Shown: one piece after another, positions 54,208 to 62,112 of the stretch | How positions within the stretch are numbered: the stretch's first letter is position 1 | Layout of the letters: each line of letters begins with the position of its first letter | Assembly (NCBI RefSeq): GCF_004769235.1 | Contig: NZ_RQFG01000012.1 | Span: forward strand, 186,001 to 250,000 | Source: Leptospira kanakyensis | Lineage (GTDB): Bacteria > Spirochaetota > Leptospiria > Leptospirales > Leptospiraceae | DNA: 64,000 nucleotides | Reading direction: 5' to 3' | The notes under the pieces: model-generated | Seen by the model: only the letters and a program-made list of their open reading frames with translations | What the model was told of the DNA's origin: nothing | The model's database searches: none | Position numbers and translations under genes: made by a program

Positions 54208-55236
54208 TTATTCGATTAACAAAGAATTTTTATTCATCACTGGTTGTTGGCCACCGCGAAGGATGGAATTACCATGAAACTTGGCACTTGGATCTGGCTT
54301 TGATTCTGTTTCAAAATCTGCGACATCAATTTGTCCACTTTTTGCAAAGGCATCAATGGCATTTTGATAAGTGACCTTACGAATGACATCTATAGGAATC
54401 CCTCTTTGTTTCATTAGAGCAGCTGTTTTGGGGATGGCAAGTGGGTCAGAGATTCCCCAATCCGCACTTGAATTGATCATAATCCTTTCAGGCCCATACT
54501 TCTCCACCACAGCCACCATCCTTTCATTCCCCATTTTAGTGAATGGATAGATAGTAAATGCAGCCCAAAAACCTTGGTCTAACACTGACTTAACGGTTTC
54601 TTCATTATTATGATCCACAACAACAAAGGAAGGATCTAATCCATGTTCTAAAGCAATGGACATACTCCTTTCTGTTCCTCTTTTTTTATCTCGGTGTGGA
54701 GTATGGATTTGTACTGGTAAATTTGTTTTTTTGGCAAGATCTAGTTGTAATCTGTAGTATTTTTCCTCTAAGGCTGTTTGGTCATCAAAACCAATTTCAC
54801 CGATACCAACAACTCCCTCTTTGTAGGCAAAAAGTGGTAAAATCTCCATCACTTCTTCCGCAAGACGTTCGTTATTTGCTTCTCTGGAATTTAGACCCAT
54901 CGTACAATAATGTTTGATTCCGAATTGAGAAGAACGAAATCTTTCCCAACCAACCAGACTACTGTAATAATCTTTAAAACTAGCAAGACCGGTTCTCGGT
55001 TGGCCCACCCAAAAAGCAGGTTCAATGATAGCAACAATTCCAGCTTTTGCCATCATTTGGTAGTCATCGGTGGTTCTGGATACCATATGAATATGTGGAT
55101 CAAAAAACCGCATATCTTTGATTAGGTTCCGATAATCCTCCCACAATAAATCTCTATGTGTTGGCGATTCGTCGGTTGGATCCGTCGATTCAAAATGAGA
55201 AGGATTTTTTGTTTGATTGTTTGAGTTTTGGCACAT
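54208..55236 (-). CDS. eboB: EboB-like TatD-family hydrolase
   Basis: 342 aa. TatD metal-dependent hydrolase: FDPHIHM with the HxH at residues 48-50, IGEIGFDD with the metal Glu, QIHTPHRDK, VVDHNNEETV and MINSSADWGI with the final Asp. Related proteins hydrolyse nucleic acids or small metabolites. The first 30 residues are polar and not recognised. Upstream partner eboA ends 8 bp away. Confidence 0.9.
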   Translation of the reverse strand: MCQNSNNQTKNPSHFESTDPTDESPTHRDLLWEDYRNLIKDMRFFDPHIHMVSRTTDDYQMMAKAGIVAIIEPAFWVGQPRTGLASFKDYYSSLVGWERFRSSQFGIKHYCTMGLNSREANNERLAEEVMEILPLFAYKEGVVGIGEIGFDDQTALEEKYYRLQLDLAKKTNLPVQIHTPHRDKKRGTERSMSIALEHGLDPSFVVVDHNNEETVKSVLDQGFWAAFTIYPFTKMGNERMVAVVEKYGPERIMINSSADWGISDPLAIPKTAALMKQRGIPIDVIRKVTYQNAIDAFAKSGQIDVADFETESKPDPSAKFHGNSILRGGQQPVMNKNSLLIE

Positions 55237-55243
55237 AGAAATT

Positions 55244-56098
55244 TTATTCAGGGATAGGTTCTAGTTTAGACCAATCCAAGTCTCCATTTTGTATCGATAA
55301 TTCTAAGTCTGGATACTTTGTTAACAATGAACGAATTTTTGGATCTTTTGATTCATAACAGACTAGAGCCGCTGCTTCTTTTTCTGTTTGGACTTCAGAT
55401 GAAAACATAACAAACAATTTTGGGATCATCGACTCCATTGTAAATCCACTGATCAACATCCAAACGGATATAGGAACCTCTCTTCCTGCCGCAGAACGTT
55501 CACCAATAAAATCAAAAACAGCAATGGACAGATCCTCGTTCCTTCGTCGATTGATTCCGTAAATCCGATGGATTGGTTTTCCATTAAAAATGGTTTTGAG
55601 CACGAGTTGGTTCCATGCAGGTTCTGGAAAATAAAGTTCGGGATAAGGATTTTGTAAGGCAATGGAATCAAATACAAATCCCATATTGGAACGAACGGCA
55701 TCGGTGGCCCTGGGTAACCATTCTGTAGGATAAGACAAAAGTGGTAATGCGGAATACAATGCTACTAATTCGTTTAATTCTGCGGTATCAAATAATGTTT
55801 CAATATTTTTTATATATTGTTCTTTCGGCTCTGAAGGCAAATGCAAAAGTAACCAAACCCTCGCTAAACGAACCAAATTCCATCCGTTTACTTCGAAACT
55901 TGTCAACTGAGAAATCAAACTTCCTCTAGACCTAGAATCATAGGATATATTTTTTTTAGATAAAAACCGTGGAGCAGCAACAAAGGCTGTCATTAAATCT
56001 AAAAGATTCGATTTGACTTTTTCTTCTAACCATTCACGTTCTTTATTTGTACATTGTTCAAAAAGGAATTGAGAAAAATTTGTGGAAAGATTTGCCAT
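55244..56098 (-). CDS. eboA: EboA-domain protein
   Basis: About 284 aa from ATG 56098. The protein is helical with family-like segments (NFSQFLFEQCTNKEREWLEEKVK, VNGWNLVRLARVWLLL, LVALYSALPLLSYPTEWLPRATDAVRSNMGFVFDSIALQNPYP, WNQLVLKTIFNGKPIHRIYGINRRRNEDLS). EboA is a protein of unknown function that occurs only in ebo clusters. A longer GTG start at 56137 lacks family similarity. First gene of the cluster; the 5' flank has no clear Shine-Dalgarno. Confidence 0.87.
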   Translation of the reverse strand: MANLSTNFSQFLFEQCTNKEREWLEEKVKSNLLDLMTAFVAAPRFLSKKNISYDSRSRGSLISQLTSFEVNGWNLVRLARVWLLLHLPSEPKEQYIKNIETLFDTAELNELVALYSALPLLSYPTEWLPRATDAVRSNMGFVFDSIALQNPYPELYFPEPAWNQLVLKTIFNGKPIHRIYGINRRRNEDLSIAVFDFIGERSAAGREVPISVWMLISGFTMESMIPKLFVMFSSEVQTEKEAAALVCYESKDPKIRSLLTKYPDLELSIQNGDLDWSKLEPIPE

Positions 56099-56300
56099 AA
56101 GGAGTTGATAATTGAAATCTTTCGGTTTGTGTCCCACCTAGTAAATCAAATATTCCAACCTTATCCATCTTTCCGAATCAATTCGATTGATTTCTTATGA
56201 TTTTTTTAAAATTTCTCCCCACACGATCATAACTTAGCTTACATTCCCTTCCGCAAAATGAATCGTGGTAATTCAGAAATATAAAAAGGGAATTTTTGGA

Positions 56301-56864
56301 ATGCCCCAAGAAACACCAAAAGATACCGAAGATACCATTCTCCATGAAACCAAAGAATGGATATTGAAAGCTGTGATCGGTTTAAATCTTTGCCCTTTTG
56401 CAAAACCAACCTTTCATTCGAATACAATCCGTTATACGATTAGCCAATCAAAAAATACAAAAGATCTACTTTCTGATTTAAAATCTGAATTATTATTTTT
56501 AAAAGAATCAGATCCAAAAACTACCGAAACTTCCTTACTCATCCATCCTTATGTTTTAGGTGATTTTTTAGACCAAAATGATTTTTTAGATGATGCGGAT
56601 TTACTTTTAAACCAATTAGAGTTAGAAGGAATCATCCAGATTGCGAACTTCCATCCCGAATTCCAATTCGCAGGCAAAAAGAAAAACGACATAACTAACT
56701 TCGTAGGTAGATCTCCATATCAAACATTACATTTGTTACGCGAAGATAACATCACTCGAATTGTTGATTCTCACCCCGATATTGACAGCATTTTCAAAAA
56801 CAATCGAAAAAAATTAAAAGCTTTAGGCCACGAAGGTTGGAAAAACCTTGGATTACCTTCTTAA
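56301..56864 (+). CDS. DUF1415 family protein
   Basis: About 187 aa from ATG 56301. The conserved DUF1415 block LNLCPFAKPTF is at residues 26-36, followed by LLIHPYVLGDFLDQNDFLDDADLLLNQLELEGIIQIANFHPEFQFAG and VDSHPDI. Function is unknown; the CPFA and HPEFQF motifs, well conserved in the family, suggest a ligand or metal site. GGA precedes the ATG. It is divergent from eboA with a 200-bp shared upstream region; a link to the ebo system is possible but unproven. Confidence 0.85.
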   Translation: MPQETPKDTEDTILHETKEWILKAVIGLNLCPFAKPTFHSNTIRYTISQSKNTKDLLSDLKSELLFLKESDPKTTETSLLIHPYVLGDFLDQNDFLDDADLLLNQLELEGIIQIANFHPEFQFAGKKKNDITNFVGRSPYQTLHLLREDNITRIVDSHPDIDSIFKNNRKKLKALGHEGWKNLGLPS

Positions 56865-56984
56865 ATCAATGTTTACATAGTGTACAAAAGTTTTAAAAAA
56901 ACTAGGATTCCTACCAGTAACGAAATATAAGATTTGAATCTTTAGAGAATTTATGTTCACTGGCTGAATCATAGGTGGTATCAA

Positions 56985-58814
56985 ATGTACGCTTACAATC
57001 AGCGAATGGTAATGGGTCTTGTGTCGCTAGGGTTTTTCCTATTCACGTCTGCGTTGCCATTGGATGCTCAGTTCATTACTCCGGTAAAAAAAGAAGTTCC
57101 TGAAACTCCCCCACCACCTCCTCCACAACAACAACCGCCTCCACCTCCCGTTCCTCCAGAAGAACCGGCAGAGTATGTAAGCCCTCTCAAAGGAAATTTA
57201 ACCGGAGAATATTTAAAAAGCCTACAGGTCACCGCCAAACAAAGAAAGGCGCTGCAAGAAAATACGAATTTATGGTTTGCAGATCGATTCCGAGTTGGAT
57301 TTGGAATTCGACCCAAAGCAGATTCTTTATATAACACGGATTTTGATAGATCCACATCAGACAATCGGAATACAGTCAGTAACCAAACTCAGTTTTATTT
57401 AATAGGAGACTTATCACCTAACATTGCATTCAAACTAAGTTTTCAAGATGTTAGGTTATGGGGAGGAGAAATTGTTAACGGTTCCTCCGACCAAAAATTT
57501 GGTGTGATTCCTAACTCTGGGAACCTAATTGATACCTCCAAACAAAGAGAAGTTGCTATCAACAATTATACGGGTTTCAGAGAAGCATTTTTAGATTTAA
57601 AAACAACAAACCAAATGTTTAGAGTGAGGACAGGTCGCCAAATTTTAGATTACGGAGATGGTCGTATCTTAGGATCACGTAACGATAGTTTGAATGGAAA
57701 TTCATTTGATGCCATTCGATCGACTATTACAGTACAAAAACATAGTTTAGATTTTTTTGGAGCCATCATTGGATCGGAAAATAATTCGAATAGTATGGTA
57801 TCAAATAATTCTACTCGAGTGGGTGGAGTAGGAAATGCCTCTTATTATGGAGCCCATTACGGATTCAAACCTTGGGAATGGTTGGGCATCGAAGTTTATA
57901 ACTTCACTCTTTATAAACAAAAACTAAAAGCCACCAATACTACAGCCAACTATGGATCTGATATTTATTACCGAGGCCCAGACCAATTGAATACTTCTGG
58001 TTTTCGCCTCACCAATCGCACCAAAGGAAATATGATTACAAGTGAAACTGGAATTGACTGGATGGTAGAAGCAGCTTGGCAAACAGGATTTACCGGCGAA
58101 CGATCTTCTCCTACTTGGATCAACCAAACAGGGGCATTAACCACCGATAAAAAAACAGGAGAACCACCTCCTCATTCTTCCCCTGTCCAATACAAAGCAA
58201 ATATTGTTGCGGTACAACTTGGATATACACCGGTAAAAGAATTTCGGATTGGAATCCAATATGTCCAAGCTTCGGGAGATCCCAATCGAAATGATGGGAG
58301 TGTGGCAACTTACAATCCACTTTTTGCTACCAGAAGGATGGCGGGCGGAGGATTACCTTTTGCGGGAAATGGAAATTCAGGATTGGTTTTTTGGCAGAAT
58401 ATCAAAGATTATTCCATCCATATCAAATATGAATCATCAAAATGGGGAACTTTTATTATAAACCCTCACTGGTATTATAAAGTAAAACTCCAAGATGGAT
58501 ATTACGATAACAACAACTATGTGGCGGGTAGTAAAGCCACGGGAGAAACTGCATCCACAGAAGATTATTTTAATACGGAGGCCTACAATCCCAATAGACC
58601 AAAACTAGGAAGACATGTTGCAACAGAAATCAATTTCATTTATATTGTCACTCCCTTTGAAAATGTTTCTTTTTGGTTTGGTGCCAGTTCCCTGTATGCG
58701 GGTGATGCCATTCGCAATCAAAAAAACAATCCTTACGAAACAGATCCTTACCATAGATATGATTTCAAACCAAACTCGAGTTATTTTACATTGCAAAGTG
58801 TATTTGCTATTTAA
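56985..58814 (+). CDS. Outer-membrane porin, alginate-export-like, copy 2
   Basis: 609 aa, a close paralogue of the 5154 gene (my estimate about 70% identity). Signal peptide (residues 1-29), then a linker of near-pure proline (PPPPPPQQQPPPPPVPPEEP) longer than in copy 1, then YVSPLKGNLTGEYLKSLQVTAKQRKALQEN and the barrel ending SYFTLQSVFAI. The linker might cross or anchor to the periplasm or help TonB-like interactions; that is speculative. SD AGGTGG lies 6 nt before ATG. Followed by a strong terminator. Confidence 0.82.
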   Translation: MYAYNQRMVMGLVSLGFFLFTSALPLDAQFITPVKKEVPETPPPPPPQQQPPPPPVPPEEPAEYVSPLKGNLTGEYLKSLQVTAKQRKALQENTNLWFADRFRVGFGIRPKADSLYNTDFDRSTSDNRNTVSNQTQFYLIGDLSPNIAFKLSFQDVRLWGGEIVNGSSDQKFGVIPNSGNLIDTSKQREVAINNYTGFREAFLDLKTTNQMFRVRTGRQILDYGDGRILGSRNDSLNGNSFDAIRSTITVQKHSLDFFGAIIGSENNSNSMVSNNSTRVGGVGNASYYGAHYGFKPWEWLGIEVYNFTLYKQKLKATNTTANYGSDIYYRGPDQLNTSGFRLTNRTKGNMITSETGIDWMVEAAWQTGFTGERSSPTWINQTGALTTDKKTGEPPPHSSPVQYKANIVAVQLGYTPVKEFRIGIQYVQASGDPNRNDGSVATYNPLFATRRMAGGGLPFAGNGNSGLVFWQNIKDYSIHIKYESSKWGTFIINPHWYYKVKLQDGYYDNNNYVAGSKATGETASTEDYFNTEAYNPNRPKLGRHVATEINFIYIVTPFENVSFWFGASSLYAGDAIRNQKNNPYETDPYHRYDFKPNSSYFTLQSVFAI

Positions 58815-58833
58815 AATAATTTAAGATTTCTTT

Positions 58834-58858
58834 AAACCGGAGAACATTTCTCCGGTTT
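58834..58858. terminator. Terminator between porin copy 2 and TetR gene
   Basis: Perfect 11-bp arms AAACCGGAGAA (58834-58844) and TTCTCCGGTTT (58848-58858) with loop CAT. A/T-rich flanks on both sides let it serve the convergent TetR gene as well. Confidence 0.9.
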
Positions 58859-58914
58859 ATCTTGTTTGTCTTTTTTAATTTATTGCCGAATCAAACCAGA
58901 AACTGGTTTTCCGA

Positions 58915-59613
58915 CTAATTTATCGGTTCGCGAAGCCTACCCAATCCATCCAAAATCAAATTTAAACCAAACTCAAAGTCATGTAATCCGTTGTATTTTC
59001 CAGAAACTACTTCTTTGGTTAAATTGGTTAGATGCAAAAAGGGACTAACCTCCAATGCAGGCAAAAAACCTTCTGCTTTTTTTGCATAATTTTCTGGTTC
59101 AATAGGGAAATTCAGTTCTTGTAACACATAACCATAAACATGACTATCAATTGTATTGATGATGTGATCAGCCGCTTGTAAACTAAATCCAGCCGAATGT
59201 AAACACCCCAGTGATCTATCGAAATAGGCCAACATAGCTTCACCAACATTCATTCGAGAAACAACAAGTAAAGTCACCCAAGGATGTAAAATCAAAATCT
59301 CACGGGCAGACTTGGCCCTTTTTTTCATTTCCGACTTCCAATCACCACCTATCTTCGGTAAGTTGATCTTTGAAATCACAAAATCAACCATGTTGTCGAG
59401 GAGTTCATCTTTATTTTTTACATGGTTGTACAAAGACATTGCTTCCACACTCAAACTCAATGCTAAGTTTCTCATGGACAATTCTTCGATTCCAAACTCA
59501 TCGGCAAGTCCAATCGCCGCTTCCAAAACAACTTCTTTCGAGAGGGTTTTTCTTTTTTTTCCTTTCTTAAAAAGTTTCGTTATACTCGTCTTTTGTTTCT
59601 TCTTTTTATGCAC
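58915..59613 (-). CDS. TetR-family regulator (tetracycline-repressor-like C-terminal domain)
   Basis: 232 aa. A very basic N-terminus (KKKKQKTSITKLFKKGKKRK) then the HTH SKEVVLEAAIGLADEFGIEELSMRNLALSLSVEAMSLYNHVKNKDELL. The C-terminal part (residues 90-230, with HPWVTLLVVSR and the helix around LHSAGFSLQAADHIINTIDSHVYGYVLQ) resembles TetR_C_1. It presumably represses the divergent oxidoreductase gene via the 7-1-7 palindrome at 59704-59718. Confidence 0.9.
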   Translation of the reverse strand: MHKKKKQKTSITKLFKKGKKRKTLSKEVVLEAAIGLADEFGIEELSMRNLALSLSVEAMSLYNHVKNKDELLDNMVDFVISKINLPKIGGDWKSEMKKRAKSAREILILHPWVTLLVVSRMNVGEAMLAYFDRSLGCLHSAGFSLQAADHIINTIDSHVYGYVLQELNFPIEPENYAKKAEGFLPALEVSPFLHLTNLTKEVVSGKYNGLHDFEFGLNLILDGLGRLREPIN

Positions 59614-59696
59614 TACCCCCTCCTTTACACATTTTCTATCATAAATTCGATGAATTTTCTAATGTTTTCTGTAATAAAGGAATGAAATAAATTTCC

Positions 59697-59725
59697 TTGA
59701 CAGACTTACAGTGTAAGTTTAATTA
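59697..59725 (+). promoter_or_regulatory. Promoter with TetR operator in the spacer of the oxidoreductase gene
   Basis: TTGACA (59697-59702), 17-bp spacer, TAATTA (59720-59725). The spacer holds the perfect palindrome ACTTACA-G-TGTAAGT (59704-59718), a typical TetR-family operator length and position. A repressor bound here would block RNA polymerase. Confidence 0.85.
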
Positions 59726-59745
59726 GTGAATCAGGAGTTAAACCT

Positions 59746-60705
59746 TTGAAAGTCATCACTTGTAGAAAATACGGAGCCCCCGAAGAACTCCAATTGGAAG
59801 AATGGGAAATCCCTTCCCCAAAAGAGAATGAAATTAGAATCAAAAATTATAAAACTTCAGTGAATTCGGGAGACTGGCGCATCCGAAAACCAGACCCTGA
59901 ACTGGCCCGTTTGTATTTTGGACTTACCAAACTAAAACAACCTGTCCTCGGAACTTCAGTTTCCGGAATAGTGGATGCAGTTGGAAAAAATGTAACAAAA
60001 TTTAAAGTGGGTGATCGAATATTTGGTTCAACGGGAATGAAAATGGGAGCCTATGCCGAATTTGTTTGTATTCCAGAATCCGCTGTGATCACAATCCTTC
60101 CCAAAGAAATTTCCTTTTCCGAAGGAGCTGCCTTACCTTTCGGAAGTTTGACTGCTCTCGACTTCATTCAAAAATGTAAAATTAAAGAAAACCAAACTAT
60201 AATCATTTATGGTGCATCCAGTTCTGTGGGAACTTCCGCCATCCAATTGGCAAACTATTTTGGAGCAAAGGTAACAGCCGTTTGCAGCAAAGGTAATTTT
60301 AAATTGGTAGAATCACTTGGAGCCAAATCTGTAATGGACTACGAAGAGTTCCATTCGGAATCTCATCAAAAAACTTATGACATTGTTTTTGAATGTGTTG
60401 GTAAGTCTACAATCAAATCCAATTTAAAAGTTCTGTCCAAAGGTGGAGTTTTGGCATTAGTAGCAGCCTTGTTTAAAGAAATGTTCCAAGGTGGTTTGTT
60501 ATCTCTTACAAAAGGAATTAAAGTTAAGTTTGGACCAATCGCAGAAACCTTAGAAAATTTGGAACTACTTACGAAATTAACCCAAGAAGGAAAATTGAGA
60601 GTCGTCATCGATAGGTCTTATCCATTGGAAAAAATGGCGGAGGCTCATCAGTACGTAGAGGCTGGTCATAAAAAAGGAAATGTAGTGATTGATATCTTAG
60701 ACTAA
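59746..60705 (+). CDS. Zinc-independent MDR-family NAD(P)H oxidoreductase (quinone-oxidoreductase-like)
   Basis: 319 aa. Start TTG at 59746 with AGGAG 8 nt upstream. N-terminal GroES-like domain (KVITCRKYGAPEELQLEEWEIP, SVNSGDWRIRKP), the Rossmann IIYGASSSVGTSAIQLANYFGAKVTAVCS and the C-terminal SYPLEKMAEAHQYVEAGHKKGNVVI. There are no Zn ligands, so it is of the quinone-reductase/enoyl-reductase type. Its TetR operator suggests induction by a reactive or xenobiotic compound; substrate unknown. Confidence 0.9.
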   Translation: MKVITCRKYGAPEELQLEEWEIPSPKENEIRIKNYKTSVNSGDWRIRKPDPELARLYFGLTKLKQPVLGTSVSGIVDAVGKNVTKFKVGDRIFGSTGMKMGAYAEFVCIPESAVITILPKEISFSEGAALPFGSLTALDFIQKCKIKENQTIIIYGASSSVGTSAIQLANYFGAKVTAVCSKGNFKLVESLGAKSVMDYEEFHSESHQKTYDIVFECVGKSTIKSNLKVLSKGGVLALVAALFKEMFQGGLLSLTKGIKVKFGPIAETLENLELLTKLTQEGKLRVVIDRSYPLEKMAEAHQYVEAGHKKGNVVIDILD

Positions 60706-60731
60706 CTATAAATAAGTGATTTTTCAAATTT

Positions 60732-60761
60732 ATATCTACCACAATCAATTGTGGTAGATAT
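60732..60761. terminator. Perfect-hairpin terminator between oxidoreductase and Cys-rich protein
   Basis: Arms ATATCTACCACAAT (60732-60745) and ATTGTGGTAGATAT (60748-60761) match perfectly over 14 bp with loop CA. It can end both converging genes. Confidence 0.85.
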
Positions 60762-60780
60762 CCCAGTTTGTAATTTTTGT

Positions 60781-61068
60781 TTAATTTGTTTTAGTAGAAG
60801 TTTTGTGATTTTGTTTGATTGTTTCTAAAAAAGTTAGATCTTTATAAGAATGGTCTGCATGACAAACCTTTACGTTGGCTGCCGTGGAACAGGAAGAAGT
60901 TCCAGAGATTTTACAGCCCTTGGCTTCACATACTTTCCTATCTTTTCCTCGGCATTGTTCGCAACCATTGGAACTTCCACTCCCACAGAGAAAACAATCT
61001 TCGGCAACTAAGGATGTTGTTCCTAGTACCATCATCAGGGCAAAACTAATCGTGACCAATGTTCTCAT
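60781..61068 (-). CDS. Small exported cysteine-rich protein, unknown function
   Basis: 95 aa. Signal peptide (residues 1-22, ending SLVAED). The mature part has eight Cys within about 45 residues: DCFLCG, NGCEQC, VCEAKGC, SSC, KVC, i.e. two CxxC pairs then further Cys. This pattern suggests disulfide bonds or metal binding in the periplasm or outside the cell. It has no recognised family. An SD-like element AGGAG precedes ATG. The convergent neighbour is the oxidoreductase, separated by a terminator. Confidence 0.75.
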   Translation of the reverse strand: MRTLVTISFALMMVLGTTSLVAEDCFLCGSGSSNGCEQCRGKDRKVCEAKGCKISGTSSCSTAANVKVCHADHSYKDLTFLETIKQNHKTSTKTN

Positions 61069-61147
61069 ATATTCTCCTTACTTTCTGTGTTATCACAAAA
61101 AGAGAAGTGAATTCTACTGATATGCAATAAATTGACAAACAAAATTT

Positions 61148-61975
61148 TTAATTTGGGATCGGAGGTAGGACATAAAACAAAATTGCAAAAAAATGACAAA
61201 GACTTCCAGATAAAACAAATAAATGCCAGATTGCATGGTTAAAAGGTAAACTATCCCATAAATAAAAAATCACACCAACGGTATAACTGAGACCACCGGC
61301 AACTAACCAAGATATGCCTCTCATACCAATGGCGGCTCGAATGTCTTTGACAACAAAAATGGCAAGCCAACCCATAAGGATATAAACCACAACCCGGGCC
61401 CCACTATATTTTCCAGGAAACAGAAGTAATAACAAAACTCCAATGAAAGCAAGGGCCCAAATGATTAGAAAAAGTGTCCATCCCCATTCGGAATGTTCAC
61501 GCAAACTAACAAGCGTAAATGGAGTATAAGTTCCCGCAATGAGTAAATAAATAGAGGCATGATCAATTACTTTAAAGATACGTTTTGTGGCCGTATGATA
61601 AATACCATGGTATAAGGTGGATGCAAGATACAAAATGATCAGGGTGGCTCCGTAAATGGCGGAACTGACTACATGCCATACATTCCCATAAAGGACTGCC
61701 ATGGTTAAAAGGAGAGACAAACCTGCGATACTTAGGCCCCCGCCAATTCCATGTGTGACAGCATTGGCAATTTCATGACCAATCGAATATTCGTGAATGG
61801 TATCGATCAGTTCGGTGATAGAATGATTTGGTTTGGAGTCAGAAGAAAGAACAGACTCATGAACACTAAGTTGCTGAGTTTTCTTTTGTTTGGAGACTGT
61901 ACTTCTTTTCTTTGATTTTTTTTTGGCTATTGTTGATTTTTTTCGCGGCTGCGACTTAGACTTTTTCGCTTTCAT
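61148..61975 (-). CDS. Hemolysin III/PAQR-family membrane protein
   Basis: About 275 aa from ATG 61975. Residues 1-45 are extremely basic (KKSKSQPRKKS, KKKSKKRS), followed by seven membrane helices of HlyIII type: GHEIANAVTHGIGGGLSIAG, STLYHGIYHTATKRIFKVIDHASIYLLIAGTYTPF, WDSLPFNHAIWHLFVLSGSLCHFFAIL, with the conserved His and Asp residues of the PAQR zinc site. It may be a membrane hydrolase or receptor-like protein; the hemolysin name is historical. The basic tail is unusually long. Confidence 0.88.
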   Translation of the reverse strand: MKAKKSKSQPRKKSTIAKKKSKKRSTVSKQKKTQQLSVHESVLSSDSKPNHSITELIDTIHEYSIGHEIANAVTHGIGGGLSIAGLSLLLTMAVLYGNVWHVVSSAIYGATLIILYLASTLYHGIYHTATKRIFKVIDHASIYLLIAGTYTPFTLVSLREHSEWGWTLFLIIWALAFIGVLLLLLFPGKYSGARVVVYILMGWLAIFVVKDIRAAIGMRGISWLVAGGLSYTVGVIFYLWDSLPFNHAIWHLFVLSGSLCHFFAILFYVLPPIPN

Positions 61976-62112
61976 AAAATGATACTCTATAAGAAAAGAA
62001 CAATCCGTCCACAACGTCAACCGAAAGAAATCTTAAGATTGACGTTAATCACTGAGAGAACCATTTTTAAAGAATCTACTCATCCTCTTCTGTTCTTATT
62101 TGAGGTTTAAAT

